Origin: Nitrosomonas eutropha
Lineage (GTDB): Bacteria > Pseudomonadota > Gammaproteobacteria > Burkholderiales > Nitrosomonadaceae
Direction of reading: 5' to 3'
Assembly (NCBI RefSeq): GCF_003201195.1
Contig: NZ_QICQ01000018.1
Span: 1-55,732, forward strand
DNA: 55,732 nt
The notes beneath the pieces are model-generated. The model saw only the letters and a list, made by a program, of their open reading frames with translations, searched no databases and had not been told where the DNA came from. A program made the translations under genes and the position numbers. Below are positions 29,707-39,028 of the stretch, piece by piece. Within the stretch, counting starts at the first letter, position 1. Each line of letters opens with the position of its first letter.

Positions 29707-29958
29707 ATGGAAGATACTGCACCGATAGCCAACTTGCTTTATTCGATACTGGCCCTTCCGATTGCCTTTATGGTTCTCTATTGGGTTAAAATTCGCAAAG
29801 ACCGGCACCGCAATGAATCGGGAGAAATAGAATACAGGAGCCTGGGACACGCGCTATCTTTCTTCGTAGTCGAAGGACTTGCGCTGGTAGGCAGCCTGTC
29901 CATCCTTATCACCGCTGTTTCAGGCATCGTTCGCTATATTATTTATATATATGGCTGA
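29707..29958 (+). CDS. Small inner-membrane protein of unknown function
   Basis: This 83-residue ORF has a good leader (GAGGTTAACTG before the ATG) and two hydrophobic segments: about 9-25 (LLYSILALPIAFMVLYW) and 52-80. Between them is a short positively charged loop (VKIRKDRHRNESGEIEY). I do not recognise a family. Its length, ribosome-binding site and membrane pattern support a real gene; it converges on topB. Confidence 0.6.
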   Translation: MEDTAPIANLLYSILALPIAFMVLYWVKIRKDRHRNESGEIEYRSLGHALSFFVVEGLALVGSLSILITAVSGIVRYIIYIYG

Positions 29959-30010
29959 TCTGACGTCTGTTCCGGGAACACAAAAAAACGAAAGGTATCT
30001 ACCGGTCAGA

Positions 30011-32509
30011 TCAAGAAGCTGCTTTACCGGTTTCCGGAACAGCGTCAGCACGCTTGCTCTTCACTTTTTTCTGCTCAAACTCAAATCCGATCTTGCCTTC
30101 CGGCCCTACAACTAGGTAAGCAGAAAAAGGCCGCCCTTTCTTGGAAATAAATCCTGTCAGCAAATCGGTTCTGCCCGTCTGAAGCAGTTTGATCACCTGT
30201 TCCGTATCGATAGCGCGATTCAGAATAATTTTTCCAGTTCTGAAACTGCAGGAAGGGCTTGGCCCTACCGCCTTTTCACAAACATAAAATAATTTGTGTT
30301 CATATACAGAATGTCCACACTGAGGACATTTTCCAAGCACTTGCTGTGCCGAAAAATCAACTTCCTCTTCTGTTTGGGTGGCTTCGTTGCCAAAATCAAA
30401 CTTCATTTCATGATCATCTGTCAACCTGACAAGGGCGTTGAATGCACGTCCCATCTTGCTGCGAAAGCCTGACAAAGGACCAACCTCGCGGGTGGAAATC
30501 AGCGTTTCCATTTCATTCACCTCGAACTGCCGCCCTGCCAGATTCTTCCACAATGCAAAATCACATTGCTGACATTGAAATTTTTTATAGGTTTCCTTTA
30601 TTACGCCACTGCATTTAGGACAAGGTACCTGGAGGGTTGCAAAATCTCCGCTGATAGTCTTACCTCGATGATTTTTAGCTTGCTCGACGATATGACGAGT
30701 CATCGTAGCAATCTTCTCCATGAAGACATCACGCTTAAGCTGGCCCTGCTCAATTTGACGCAACTTGAATTCCCAGTCTCCGGTCAACTCGGGTGAAATC
30801 AGCTCGGAAACCTTGATTCCCCGCAACAAAGTCACTAACGAGAATGCTTTGGCTGTCGGTTGCAACTCCCTCCCTGAACGCTCAACATAATTTTCATGAA
30901 TCAGGCCTTCTATGATGGCAGCACGTGTAGCGGGTGTACCTAACCCTTTAGTACTCATGGCTGCACGCAACTCTTCATCTTCCACCAGTTTTCCGGCACC
31001 CTCCATCGCGGATAACAACGTGGATTCGTTATATCTGGCAGGGGGATGCGTTTGATTGGCAACTGCAGTTACTTCCTGGGCTAGAACCGTTTCGCCCGGT
31101 GTCACTGCCACCAGCACTGACTCTTCTTCCTGCCCCCGGACAGATTCCACCTTGCCATAAACAGTCTGCCAGCCAGCATGCACCAAAACCTTACCTTCCG
31201 TTTTAAAAGGCTCATCTTCCACCCTAGTAATGCGGGTTGTAACCAAAAACTCGGCTGCCGGGTAGAAAATTGCCAGAAACCGTTTGGTCACCAGGTCGTA
31301 GAGCTTCTCTTCCGCCTCATTGAGTTTTTTTGGAACCAGCGCTGTAGGGATAATTGCGAAGTGGTCTGAAACCTTTGCATTATTGAAAATCCGTTTGTTC
31401 GGTTTTACCCAGTCAGATTTTAAAATCTGACTGGCAAACTGATCATAATGTGATTCTTTCAGCGCCTGCAGCGTATCCTTGACTGTTTCCGAATAATCTT
31501 CAGGAAGTGCACGCGAATCAGTACGAGGATAAGTTAGCACCTTATGTTTCTCATACAAAGCCTGAGCAAGTCCTAACGTCGTTTTGGCAGAAAAACCAAA
31601 ACGGCTATTGGCCTCCCGTTGCAGACTGGTCAGATCGTATAGTAAAGGACAGTTCTCCCTGGTCGGTTTGCTTTCTTCGGAAACAATCCCGGTTCGCCCA
31701 TCGCATTTATCCCGAATCGCTTCAGCTCTGGCATGATCCCAAATCCGATCCGCCCTGGATTCAGATTCATCCTTACGCTTGCTAAAGCTTTCATCAAACC
31801 ATTTTGCTTTATAGGAACCATTTTCTGCCTGAAAAACAGCATGAATCTCCCAATAGTCCCTGGCCACAAACTTCTTGATCGCCTCTTCTCGTTCAACCAG
31901 TATGGCCAGTGTAGGCGTTTGCACACGCCCGACTGTCGTTTTATGAAATCCGCCTTCCTGCGAGTTGAATGCAGTCATGACACGCGTGCCATTAATACCT
32001 ACTAGCCAATCCGCTTCAGAACGGCTAACGGCCGCATCTGCCAAAGGCTGCACTTCGCTATCTTCCAGCAGATTTGTAAAAGCTTCCCGTATGGCCACGG
32101 GTGTCATAGATTGCAACCACAAACGTTTAATCGGTTTTTTGCTGCCAGTATGACGCACGATATAACGAAAAATCAGTTCACCTTCACGTCCTGCATCGCA
32201 TGCATTAATTAACACATCAACATCTTTGCGCTTGATCAGCTTGCTCAACAGCTTGAGGCGATCCATGGTTTTCTCGATCGGAGCAAGATCAAAGCGTGGA
32301 GGAATAACGGGTAAATGATCAAAACTCCATTTCCCTCGCTTAACCTCATATTCCTCCGGGACAATTAATTCCAGCAAATGCCCGATTGCGGAGGACAAGA
32401 CATATTCATCACTCTCGAAATAGTCACCCTGCTTGGTAAATCCGCCCAGGACACGCGCTATATCATTAGCAACAGAAGGTTTCTCGGCGATGATTAGTTT
32501 TTTACTCAT
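30011..32509 (-). CDS. topB: DNA topoisomerase III
   Basis: This 832-residue type IA topoisomerase relaxes and decatenates DNA. The TOPRIM domain at the start has MSKKLIIAEKPSVANDIARV and later NACDAGREGELIF. The catalytic tyrosine lies in LTYPRTDSRALPEDY (about residue 320). Two C-terminal zinc-ribbon regions are present (CPKCSG..CQQC and CPQCGHSVY..C). I use the ATG at 32509; an upstream in-frame start at 32554 would add non-homologous residues. It is followed by smg and dprA upstream on the same strand, a conserved neighbourhood. Confidence 0.95.
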   Translation of the reverse strand: MSKKLIIAEKPSVANDIARVLGGFTKQGDYFESDEYVLSSAIGHLLELIVPEEYEVKRGKWSFDHLPVIPPRFDLAPIEKTMDRLKLLSKLIKRKDVDVLINACDAGREGELIFRYIVRHTGSKKPIKRLWLQSMTPVAIREAFTNLLEDSEVQPLADAAVSRSEADWLVGINGTRVMTAFNSQEGGFHKTTVGRVQTPTLAILVEREEAIKKFVARDYWEIHAVFQAENGSYKAKWFDESFSKRKDESESRADRIWDHARAEAIRDKCDGRTGIVSEESKPTRENCPLLYDLTSLQREANSRFGFSAKTTLGLAQALYEKHKVLTYPRTDSRALPEDYSETVKDTLQALKESHYDQFASQILKSDWVKPNKRIFNNAKVSDHFAIIPTALVPKKLNEAEEKLYDLVTKRFLAIFYPAAEFLVTTRITRVEDEPFKTEGKVLVHAGWQTVYGKVESVRGQEEESVLVAVTPGETVLAQEVTAVANQTHPPARYNESTLLSAMEGAGKLVEDEELRAAMSTKGLGTPATRAAIIEGLIHENYVERSGRELQPTAKAFSLVTLLRGIKVSELISPELTGDWEFKLRQIEQGQLKRDVFMEKIATMTRHIVEQAKNHRGKTISGDFATLQVPCPKCSGVIKETYKKFQCQQCDFALWKNLAGRQFEVNEMETLISTREVGPLSGFRSKMGRAFNALVRLTDDHEMKFDFGNEATQTEEEVDFSAQQVLGKCPQCGHSVYEHKLFYVCEKAVGPSPSCSFRTGKIILNRAIDTEQVIKLLQTGRTDLLTGFISKKGRPFSAYLVVGPEGKIGFEFEQKKVKSKRADAVPETGKAAS

Positions 32510-32636
32510 AAGGTACTTATAAACTGCTATAGACACAATGAACAACTGACACACGGGCTACGTCAGCCGATCAAATCATCCGGTCTCCTGGCTGCCGGTC
32601 ATGAACGGGTTGGATGGAAAGAGTATCTGCAAGGCA

Positions 32637-33095
32637 TTAGTGCCGCTGGTGGGAATCACTGACTACAAATAATTTTTCGATGGTATTGCTGTCGGCCAGC
32701 TGATTCTGGATCCAAAGATCAAACAGCACCACCAGTTTTATCTTTTCCACGCTGGAAGTATCACCATCCATGCGGATGACCCGATCGATTAACAATTCAC
32801 GTTGCAGCGGATTAATGACACCAGCCTGTTCAAGAAAGAAAATGAATCCGCGTCCTTCCGTATCAATAATCTCCATCTCTTCTTTTGTAAAATGGCGCAT
32901 TGAATTGCTTTCAGCCAGCCCAGCCAGATAACCCTCCGTATCGTGATGAGAAAATTCGGACAACCAGTCAAGTGCCAGCGTAATTTCTTCGTCATCAAAG
33001 CCCGCCATGGTTAATTTCCGGGTCAACGTAGCAGAATCCGGATAGTTTCCGGTATCGAAGTAATTTTCAAACAAGTACACAAGAATATCGAACAT
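32637..33095 (-). CDS. smg: Smg protein (DUF494)
   Basis: This 152-residue protein is of the Smg/DUF494 family, with a typical start MFDILVYLFENYFD and a C-terminal LKLVVLFDLWIQNQ-type motif. The function is not established. In many proteobacteria smg sits between dprA and topB, exactly as here. Confidence 0.9.
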   Translation of the reverse strand: MFDILVYLFENYFDTGNYPDSATLTRKLTMAGFDDEEITLALDWLSEFSHHDTEGYLAGLAESNSMRHFTKEEMEIIDTEGRGFIFFLEQAGVINPLQRELLIDRVIRMDGDTSSVEKIKLVVLFDLWIQNQLADSNTIEKLFVVSDSHQRH

Positions 33096-33176
33096 AGCCC
33101 ACCCTGCAACCTCAAATTAAAATTACTACAAGACACCTTAAACAGGGTAACGAATTACCACCAAACACTCAATGAA

Positions 33177-34298
33177 TCAACGAACACGTTGGTATCTTCC
33201 TCCAGGAAGACTACCAATCTTACCTTCCAATTCCAAGATCAGTAGCATGGCGGATACCGCCTCAACCGTCAAGCCACTGCGTATGCAAAGCGTATCAATA
33301 TCGATGGAATCATAGTCAAAATATATTAGTAGCCCGGTATCATCAATACAATCACTACTTGCATCTACCAATCCACCCGTTTCATTATGATTAACCGGAG
33401 CAGCTTCAATTTGTTGTATCGGCTGATGATTCAATTCATCCAGAATATCCTGGATATTCTCAACCAGTTTCGCGCCCTGTTTAATCAACGCATGGCAGCC
33501 TTTTGACAAAGGAGAATGGATAGAACCGGGTATGGCCATCACATCACGCCCTTGCTCCAGCGCCAGCCTGGCAGTAATGAGTGACCCACTATACAACGTA
33601 GCTTCCACAACTAAACATGCATGACACATACCGCTGATGATACGATTTCTGCGCGGAAAATTTTTGCTCATGGCGGGCACCCCCAAGGGAAACTCGGAAA
33701 TCAGAGCACCCTCATCTGCCAGCTTATGAGCAAGTTCACGATTCTTGGAGGGATAGACCAGATCAAGTCCGGTGCCAACAATAGCCATGCTGGAAGATGC
33801 ACCGCGCAGCCCACCCTGATGGGCCGCTGTATCAATACCTTGCGCCAGACCACTGATCACACAGAATCCTGCGTTACTGGCAGCCTCGGCAAAAGCATCG
33901 GCATTTGCAAATCCCTGTGGCGTTGCATTGCGACTGCCGACTATTGCCAGGGCCGGTCGCGCCAGAAATTTCCGCTGGCCTTTAAAATACAGGATTGGAG
34001 GGGGATCAGGAATATTGAGCAGAAGTCCTGGATAATCCGGATCTGCTAACGTAATCAGTGAATTAAGCGGGTCTTGCAGCCATTCAATCGTTTTGGCAAA
34101 CTTATCCTCATCCACTTTGCGCTGAAAAATACTGGTGGCAACTGTTTTTTTTACGACACCTTCAAGCGCACGCTGATTTGCAGCAAGCACCTCAGCTGGA
34201 TCGCCAAAAGCGACCAGCAATCGGCGCAAGCTTCCACTCCCTACACCCTCTGTCAGGCCAAGGCGCAGCCAAGATTCAATATCCCGGTCAATCTGCAT
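33177..34298 (-). CDS. dprA: DNA processing protein DprA
   Basis: This 373-residue DprA (Smf) binds incoming single-stranded DNA and loads RecA during natural transformation. The Rossmann-like core includes ALAIVGSRNATPQGFANA and ISGLAQGIDTAAHQGGL. A C-terminal winged-helix region (about 310-373) ends LPGGRYQRV. The N-terminal SAM-like region is present. Its presence suggests DNA-uptake potential, but other com genes are not in the window. Confidence 0.95.
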   Translation of the reverse strand: MQIDRDIESWLRLGLTEGVGSGSLRRLLVAFGDPAEVLAANQRALEGVVKKTVATSIFQRKVDEDKFAKTIEWLQDPLNSLITLADPDYPGLLLNIPDPPPILYFKGQRKFLARPALAIVGSRNATPQGFANADAFAEAASNAGFCVISGLAQGIDTAAHQGGLRGASSSMAIVGTGLDLVYPSKNRELAHKLADEGALISEFPLGVPAMSKNFPRRNRIISGMCHACLVVEATLYSGSLITARLALEQGRDVMAIPGSIHSPLSKGCHALIKQGAKLVENIQDILDELNHQPIQQIEAAPVNHNETGGLVDASSDCIDDTGLLIYFDYDSIDIDTLCIRSGLTVEAVSAMLLILELEGKIGSLPGGRYQRVR

Positions 34299-34396
34299 AG
34301 AAAAAAGAACTCATCCCGATAACAACTTTAAACAACTGAAAAGCTGTACTACAAAAATTAACACGCGGGCGAGTATAGTAACTTTGCACCACCTTG

Positions 34397-35425
34397 TCAG
34401 GGTGTTTTTACAACATCCACCACCTTGATTGACCGGGTACTCTGCATAATCAGCGCATAGGAAACTGTATCAAATACACGGAAAACCATCGCTAAACCCA
34501 CCCGCTCATCAGGCAAACCAATCTGCTTTCCCTCATGCGACCGAATATTGTTCTCGTGATAAACAGCCAATACATGCCCCGGTTCAATTCCACTGTTGCT
34601 CCCCAGATTAAGCGTAACAATCATATTCTCGCCAATTTCATTCACTCCACCATAAACTGAAATGATTCGACCGACCACGGAAAAATCAGGGGCATGCGGC
34701 AAGTAATTATCTATTTTTGCCGATGAAAGCGGAAGCAGACGATCGCCTTTCAGAATTTCCTGTACCGAACGGGAAATTATTGCGGTACTGATAGCTGCAA
34801 AATCAGTAATTTCAACAGTCCCCAGATAAACTGCTTCATAACCCAGGATGCGATTATCGCGATCAGGATCAGTTAATGCCTTCCCGTCACGAAATACCTG
34901 CCAGATTACACCCTGATCAACGGGCAGATCACGTATATAAATTTTGTCACCGGTGCTCAGAATCACCCGATCATCACTTGCTCCTAAAATAACAGGGGCT
35001 CCATCCAATCTACCCTTTTCGATTACCAGTGGTTGACTTAGAAAAGGTTCTATTTTCTCAGCAGGAATACCAGGAATGGCCCGCACCGCTGACTTCTCAA
35101 CGCGAATCCCGGGAGAAAGCCGGACGGTACCTTTTTCACTTGCCATTCTCAGGCGGCTGCCATACAAAGTATTTTCCACAATGATGACATCTCCTGGATA
35201 AATCCGATGCGGATTCCTGATCTGCTCACGGTTCATCCGCCAGATTTCAGGCCAGCGCCACGGCTCTCTGAGAAACCGGGAAGCAATGCCCCAGAGCGTA
35301 TCACCGGGAACAACCTGGTAATGCTCAGGTGCATTCTCTCGCAATCTGGTTTCACCAGCCGCAGAAGACAACCCGGAAAACAGGTTGATAAACAAAATCG
35401 CAGATATAATTGTCAAAGTACGCAT
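34397..35425 (-). CDS. LysM peptidoglycan-binding secreted protein
   Basis: This 342-residue protein has a signal peptide (residues 1-24, ending SSAAG). A single LysM domain covers about 35-85 (YQVVPGDTLWGIASRFLREP, then NREQIRNPHRIYPGDVIIVE). A larger domain of unknown function follows. It is the usual LysM-carrying partner gene found beside def in betaproteobacteria and is divergent from def. Exported, cell-wall binding is inferred from these features. Confidence 0.9.
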   Translation of the reverse strand: MRTLTIISAILFINLFSGLSSAAGETRLRENAPEHYQVVPGDTLWGIASRFLREPWRWPEIWRMNREQIRNPHRIYPGDVIIVENTLYGSRLRMASEKGTVRLSPGIRVEKSAVRAIPGIPAEKIEPFLSQPLVIEKGRLDGAPVILGASDDRVILSTGDKIYIRDLPVDQGVIWQVFRDGKALTDPDRDNRILGYEAVYLGTVEITDFAAISTAIISRSVQEILKGDRLLPLSSAKIDNYLPHAPDFSVVGRIISVYGGVNEIGENMIVTLNLGSNSGIEPGHVLAVYHENNIRSHEGKQIGLPDERVGLAMVFRVFDTVSYALIMQSTRSIKVVDVVKTP

Positions 35426-35599
35426 AAGGGTTCTTCATCTCCATCAAGGTACCCGGAAAAGTAAAGTTATTTTGTTTGTTCCGGACGAACCACAAAATCA
35501 CCAGACTGGACAGAGCACCGGATTGATCATAAAAATTGACCAGTGCACAATGATAGAACCTTCCCCAAAACTCCAGTATTTGAACTATGCAAATTTGTT

Positions 35600-36106
35600 A
35601 TGGCAATTCTGAACATACTTCGATATCCCGATGAACGATTGCATAAAATTGCAGCCGTCGTACCATCAGTCACTCGGGAAATACGCATCCTGGCCAGCAA
35701 TATGGCCGAAACCATGTATGCCGCTGCCGGTGTTGGCCTGGCAGCCACCCAAGTGGATGTTCATAAGCGAGTCGTCGTAATTGATACCTCCGAAACTCGT
35801 GACGAACTGCTGGTTTTAATCAATCCGGAAATTATCGCCAGCACAGGAAAATCGGAAACACAGGAAGGCTGTCTTTCCGTACCCGGTATTTTTGACAAAG
35901 TTTCTCGCGCCGAACAGATTACTGTCCGGGCAACTGATATTGATGGAAAATCATTTGAAATGGATGCAACCGGATTGCTGGCGGTTTGTATTCAGCATGA
36001 AATGGATCATCTTATCGGGAAGGTATTTGTCGAATATCTATCACCTTTCAAGCAATCCCGTATTCTGAGCAAGCTAAAAAAACAGGCGCGTAAACAAATT
36101 GCCTGA
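35600..36106 (+). CDS. def: Peptide deformylase
   Basis: This 168-residue metalloenzyme removes the formyl group from new proteins. All three motifs are present: [18 protein letters not shown] with the metal Cys, and [13 protein letters not shown] use the ATG at 35600 ([18 protein letters not shown]) because an in-frame upstream start at 35543 adds non-family residues. It is followed by fmt with a 62-bp gap. Confidence 0.97.
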   Translation: MAILNILRYPDERLHKIAAVVPSVTREIRILASNMAETMYAAAGVGLAATQVDVHKRVVVIDTSETRDELLVLINPEIIASTGKSETQEGCLSVPGIFDKVSRAEQITVRATDIDGKSFEMDATGLLAVCIQHEMDHLIGKVFVEYLSPFKQSRILSKLKKQARKQIA

Positions 36107-36168
36107 CCAGATACCAACCAGCGCTCATATTCCGGTAACTCACATTGATCCAGCGAGCACGGTCACGC

Positions 36169-37119
36169 ATGAAAATCATCTTCGCAGGCACTCCCGTTTT
36201 TGCGGCGAAAGCCCTGGAGGCAGTACAAAAATCAGGATTCGATATCCTCCTGGTCCTGACCCAACCGGATCGACCGGCTGGACGCGGCATGAAACTACAG
36301 GCAAGTCCGGTTAAGATACTGGCGCAGCAATACAACATTCCACTATTACAACCAGAAACATTAAAGTCACCGGATATACAAACACAACTTGAAACACTCA
36401 AGCCTGACGTAATGATTGTCGCAGCCTACGGACTAATATTACCGGAAGCGGTATTGCGTATCCCGCGTCACGGTTGCATCAACATCCACGCCTCCCTGCT
36501 GCCACGCTGGCGTGGCGCCGCCCCTATTCAACGCGCTCTTTTGGAGGGTGATGCAGAAACCGGTATTTCCATCATGCAAATGGATCAAGGGCTGGATACC
36601 GGAGCAGTTCTGCTAAAACGCGCATTTCTCATAGAACCACATGACACTGCCGCCACCTTGCACGACAAGCTGGCTGATCTGGGTGGTAAATGTATTGTGG
36701 AAACCCTGACATTGCTGGATCAGGACAAACTAACTCCCACGTTACAGGATAATGCAAGCGCCTGTTATGCAGCAAAAATCAGAAAATCCGAGGCTGAGAT
36801 CGATTGGACACGTGATTCCACCCATATTGACCGGATGATCCGGACATTTAACCCGTATCCCGGCGCATTTACCAGCCTGCATGGCAGCATGATCAAACTA
36901 TGGCAGGCCAATATCATCAATCGCAGCGACACCCGTCAGGCCGGTGAGATTATTGCTGCTGACCATAACGGGATAATCGTGGCATGCGGACGAGATGCTT
37001 TATCCATCAACATTCTGCAAAAAGCAGGTGGAAAAAAACTGACTGCCGCGCAATTCCTTGCCGGGCACCCTTTGCAACCTGGAGAACATTTCCAAAAAAC
37101 CACACAGGGTCACCTGTGA
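36169..37119 (+). CDS. fmt: Methionyl-tRNA formyltransferase
   Basis: This 316-residue enzyme formylates initiator Met-tRNA. The N-terminal formyltransferase domain has MKIIFAGTPVFAAKALEA and the SLLPRWRGAAPIQRALL loop. The C-terminal OB domain follows from about residue 205. I chose the ATG at 36169 rather than the longer ORF start at 36145, since this is the normal N-terminus. It sits in the def-fmt-rsmB block. Confidence 0.97.
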   Translation: MKIIFAGTPVFAAKALEAVQKSGFDILLVLTQPDRPAGRGMKLQASPVKILAQQYNIPLLQPETLKSPDIQTQLETLKPDVMIVAAYGLILPEAVLRIPRHGCINIHASLLPRWRGAAPIQRALLEGDAETGISIMQMDQGLDTGAVLLKRAFLIEPHDTAATLHDKLADLGGKCIVETLTLLDQDKLTPTLQDNASACYAAKIRKSEAEIDWTRDSTHIDRMIRTFNPYPGAFTSLHGSMIKLWQANIINRSDTRQAGEIIAADHNGIIVACGRDALSINILQKAGGKKLTAAQFLAGHPLQPGEHFQKTTQGHL

Positions 37120-37131
37120 TTTTTCTTGAAA

Positions 37132-38412
37132 ATGATTGAAATTCAATTACTGGCTATACAGGCAATCGGGGAGGTTTTTGCAGGCGCCAATCTGAACGAA
37201 GTATTGCGTAACATCTGGCAGATCAATTCCCGGCTTACGCCCCAACAACGCGGCGCCATTCAGGACATTGCCTATGGCACGCTCCGCCATTATGGTCAGC
37301 TTGACGCCATCCTTCATCAATTATTAAATAAACCGGCACAAGACAAATCACTTCATTACCTGTTGGCAATCGCACTCTACCAGCTTTGTTACAGCAAAGC
37401 CCCGGCACATGCCATTGTCGATCACGCCGTGTCATCTTCCCGCAAAATCACACGCAATCCTGCCGCATCGGGATTGATCAACGCTGTGTTACGTAATTTC
37501 ATGCGGCAGCGCACTTTATTGCTTGATCAAATCAAGAGCAATGAAGTCGCCCGCTATTCCTATCCGCAATGGTGGATTGACAAACTGCGTCAGCAATATC
37601 CGCAGGACTATAAAGCCATTCTGCTCGCAGGCAATGAGCACCCTGCTATGATTTTACGCATTAATTCGTTACGCACCTCGGTTAATCATTATCAGGCAAT
37701 GCTGGATGCTCAGGGGATTGGCTCCGAATGGTTGGGGGGCAGCGCCCTGCAACTTATCAGGCCGGTCTCTGTGGAGAAATTACCCGGGTTTTCCGAAGGA
37801 CTGGTGACTGTACAGGACGCGGGCGCACAATTTGCCGCCCCCCTGCTGGATGTCAAAGCAGGGATGCGTGTGCTGGATGCCTGTGCCGCACCAGGCGGAA
37901 AAAGCACCCATCTGGCTGAGTTAACTGAAAATATCAAATTGACGGTGCTGGATAAATATGAAGATCGGCTTACCAGGTTGACAGAAAATTTCTCTCGCCT
38001 GCAAATAACTGATTATCAGTTGATTTGTGGCGATGCAATGAATCCGTCGCAATGGTGGAATGGCCAATTGTATGATCGAATCCTGGCTGATGTCCCGTGT
38101 TCTGCTTCAGGCGTGGTCAACCGCCACCCGGATATCAAATGGCTCAGAAGACCAGGTGACACAGATAACTTCGCACAAATTCAGACAACCATATTGAATG
38201 AACTGTGGCCATTACTGCGGCATGGAGGAAAACTGCTGTATGCCACCTGCTCCGTATTCAATGAAGAAAATAACCTGATTACTGAAAAATTCCTGTCAAT
38301 CCATCAGGATGCCAGCAGATTACCCTGCTCCCACGAAGAAATTAACAACGGCCAGCTGCTGCCGGGACCGCACCATGATGGCTTTTTTTATGCCTTGCTC
38401 CAAAAAAACTGA
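37132..38412 (+). CDS. rsmB: 16S rRNA (cytosine-5)-methyltransferase RsmB
   Basis: This 426-residue methyltransferase modifies C967 of 16S rRNA. The N-terminal NusB-like domain is at about 1-140. The catalytic domain has the SAM-binding DACAAPGGKSTHLAE, the DVPCSASGVVNRHPD motif with one catalytic Cys, and ATCSVFNEEN near the end. The ATG at 37132 is used; a TTG six bases earlier is an alternative. It lies 12 bp after fmt. Confidence 0.95.
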   Translation: MIEIQLLAIQAIGEVFAGANLNEVLRNIWQINSRLTPQQRGAIQDIAYGTLRHYGQLDAILHQLLNKPAQDKSLHYLLAIALYQLCYSKAPAHAIVDHAVSSSRKITRNPAASGLINAVLRNFMRQRTLLLDQIKSNEVARYSYPQWWIDKLRQQYPQDYKAILLAGNEHPAMILRINSLRTSVNHYQAMLDAQGIGSEWLGGSALQLIRPVSVEKLPGFSEGLVTVQDAGAQFAAPLLDVKAGMRVLDACAAPGGKSTHLAELTENIKLTVLDKYEDRLTRLTENFSRLQITDYQLICGDAMNPSQWWNGQLYDRILADVPCSASGVVNRHPDIKWLRRPGDTDNFAQIQTTILNELWPLLRHGGKLLYATCSVFNEENNLITEKFLSIHQDASRLPCSHEEINNGQLLPGPHHDGFFYALLQKN

Positions 38413-38413
38413 C

Positions 38414-39019
38414 ATGCACGCTGACATAAGGAGTCCCTGGCTCAGTATCGTTTTATTGTTAATCGTGCTGTTTTCATCAACCACACTTGCCGCCAAAGGA
38501 CATATAGAAATAGAGTCTTTCCAGCTTAAAGAATCAGGCAAACGCTTTTATATCGATGTCCAGGCTGACATTGGTTTGAGCAAAACGATGAAGCAAGCCC
38601 TGAAAAAGGGGGTCGATCTTTATTTCGTCACCCGGCTTTTGATTATGAAACCACGCTGGTATTGGCTGAATGAAGAAGTCGCTCGCTATAAAGAAAGAAC
38701 CACGCTCAGCTATCAGGCACTAACCAGGCAATATCGCCTGGTTCAACGCGGCCAGTCACAAAATTTTCCAACACTAAAAGCAGCATTACAGGCTTTGGGA
38801 CATCAGCCAGATCTTTTGATCAGGGAACACACCCCACTCCTCCCGGACACCACTTACACCGCAGTTCTGCAGGTATGGCTGGATGTCTCACGGCTATCTA
38901 AACCGTTTCAACTGGAATGGCTTGATACTCAGGACTGGAATCTCATTTCTGAAAAAAAAATCTGGCAGGTTACATTTCCGCCTACCCCTGAAGCTGACAA
39001 CGAATCTGATTATCGTTAG
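38414..39019 (+). CDS. DUF4390 exported protein
   Basis: This 201-residue protein has a signal-like N-terminus (MHADIRSPWLSIVLLLIVLF to about residue 26). A DUF4390 domain follows, with a motif such as LYFVTRLLIMKPRWYWLNEE in the middle and YQALTRQYRLVQRGQSQNF after it. The start at 38414 lies one base after the rsmB stop and 10 bp before ntrY follows, so it belongs to the same operon. DUF4390 genes regularly precede ntrY in betaproteobacteria; the function is unknown. Confidence 0.88.
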   Translation: MHADIRSPWLSIVLLLIVLFSSTTLAAKGHIEIESFQLKESGKRFYIDVQADIGLSKTMKQALKKGVDLYFVTRLLIMKPRWYWLNEEVARYKERTTLSYQALTRQYRLVQRGQSQNFPTLKAALQALGHQPDLLIREHTPLLPDTTYTAVLQVWLDVSRLSKPFQLEWLDTQDWNLISEKKIWQVTFPPTPEADNESDYR

Positions 39020-39028
39020 AGCCCGTTT

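Noticed and set aside
29968..29980. Palindrome TGTTCCGGGAACA as a topB or small-gene terminator
   Set aside because: The loop would be too small and the adjoining run is of A, not T, in the transcribed direction of the small gene; on the other strand the T-run comes before the palindrome.
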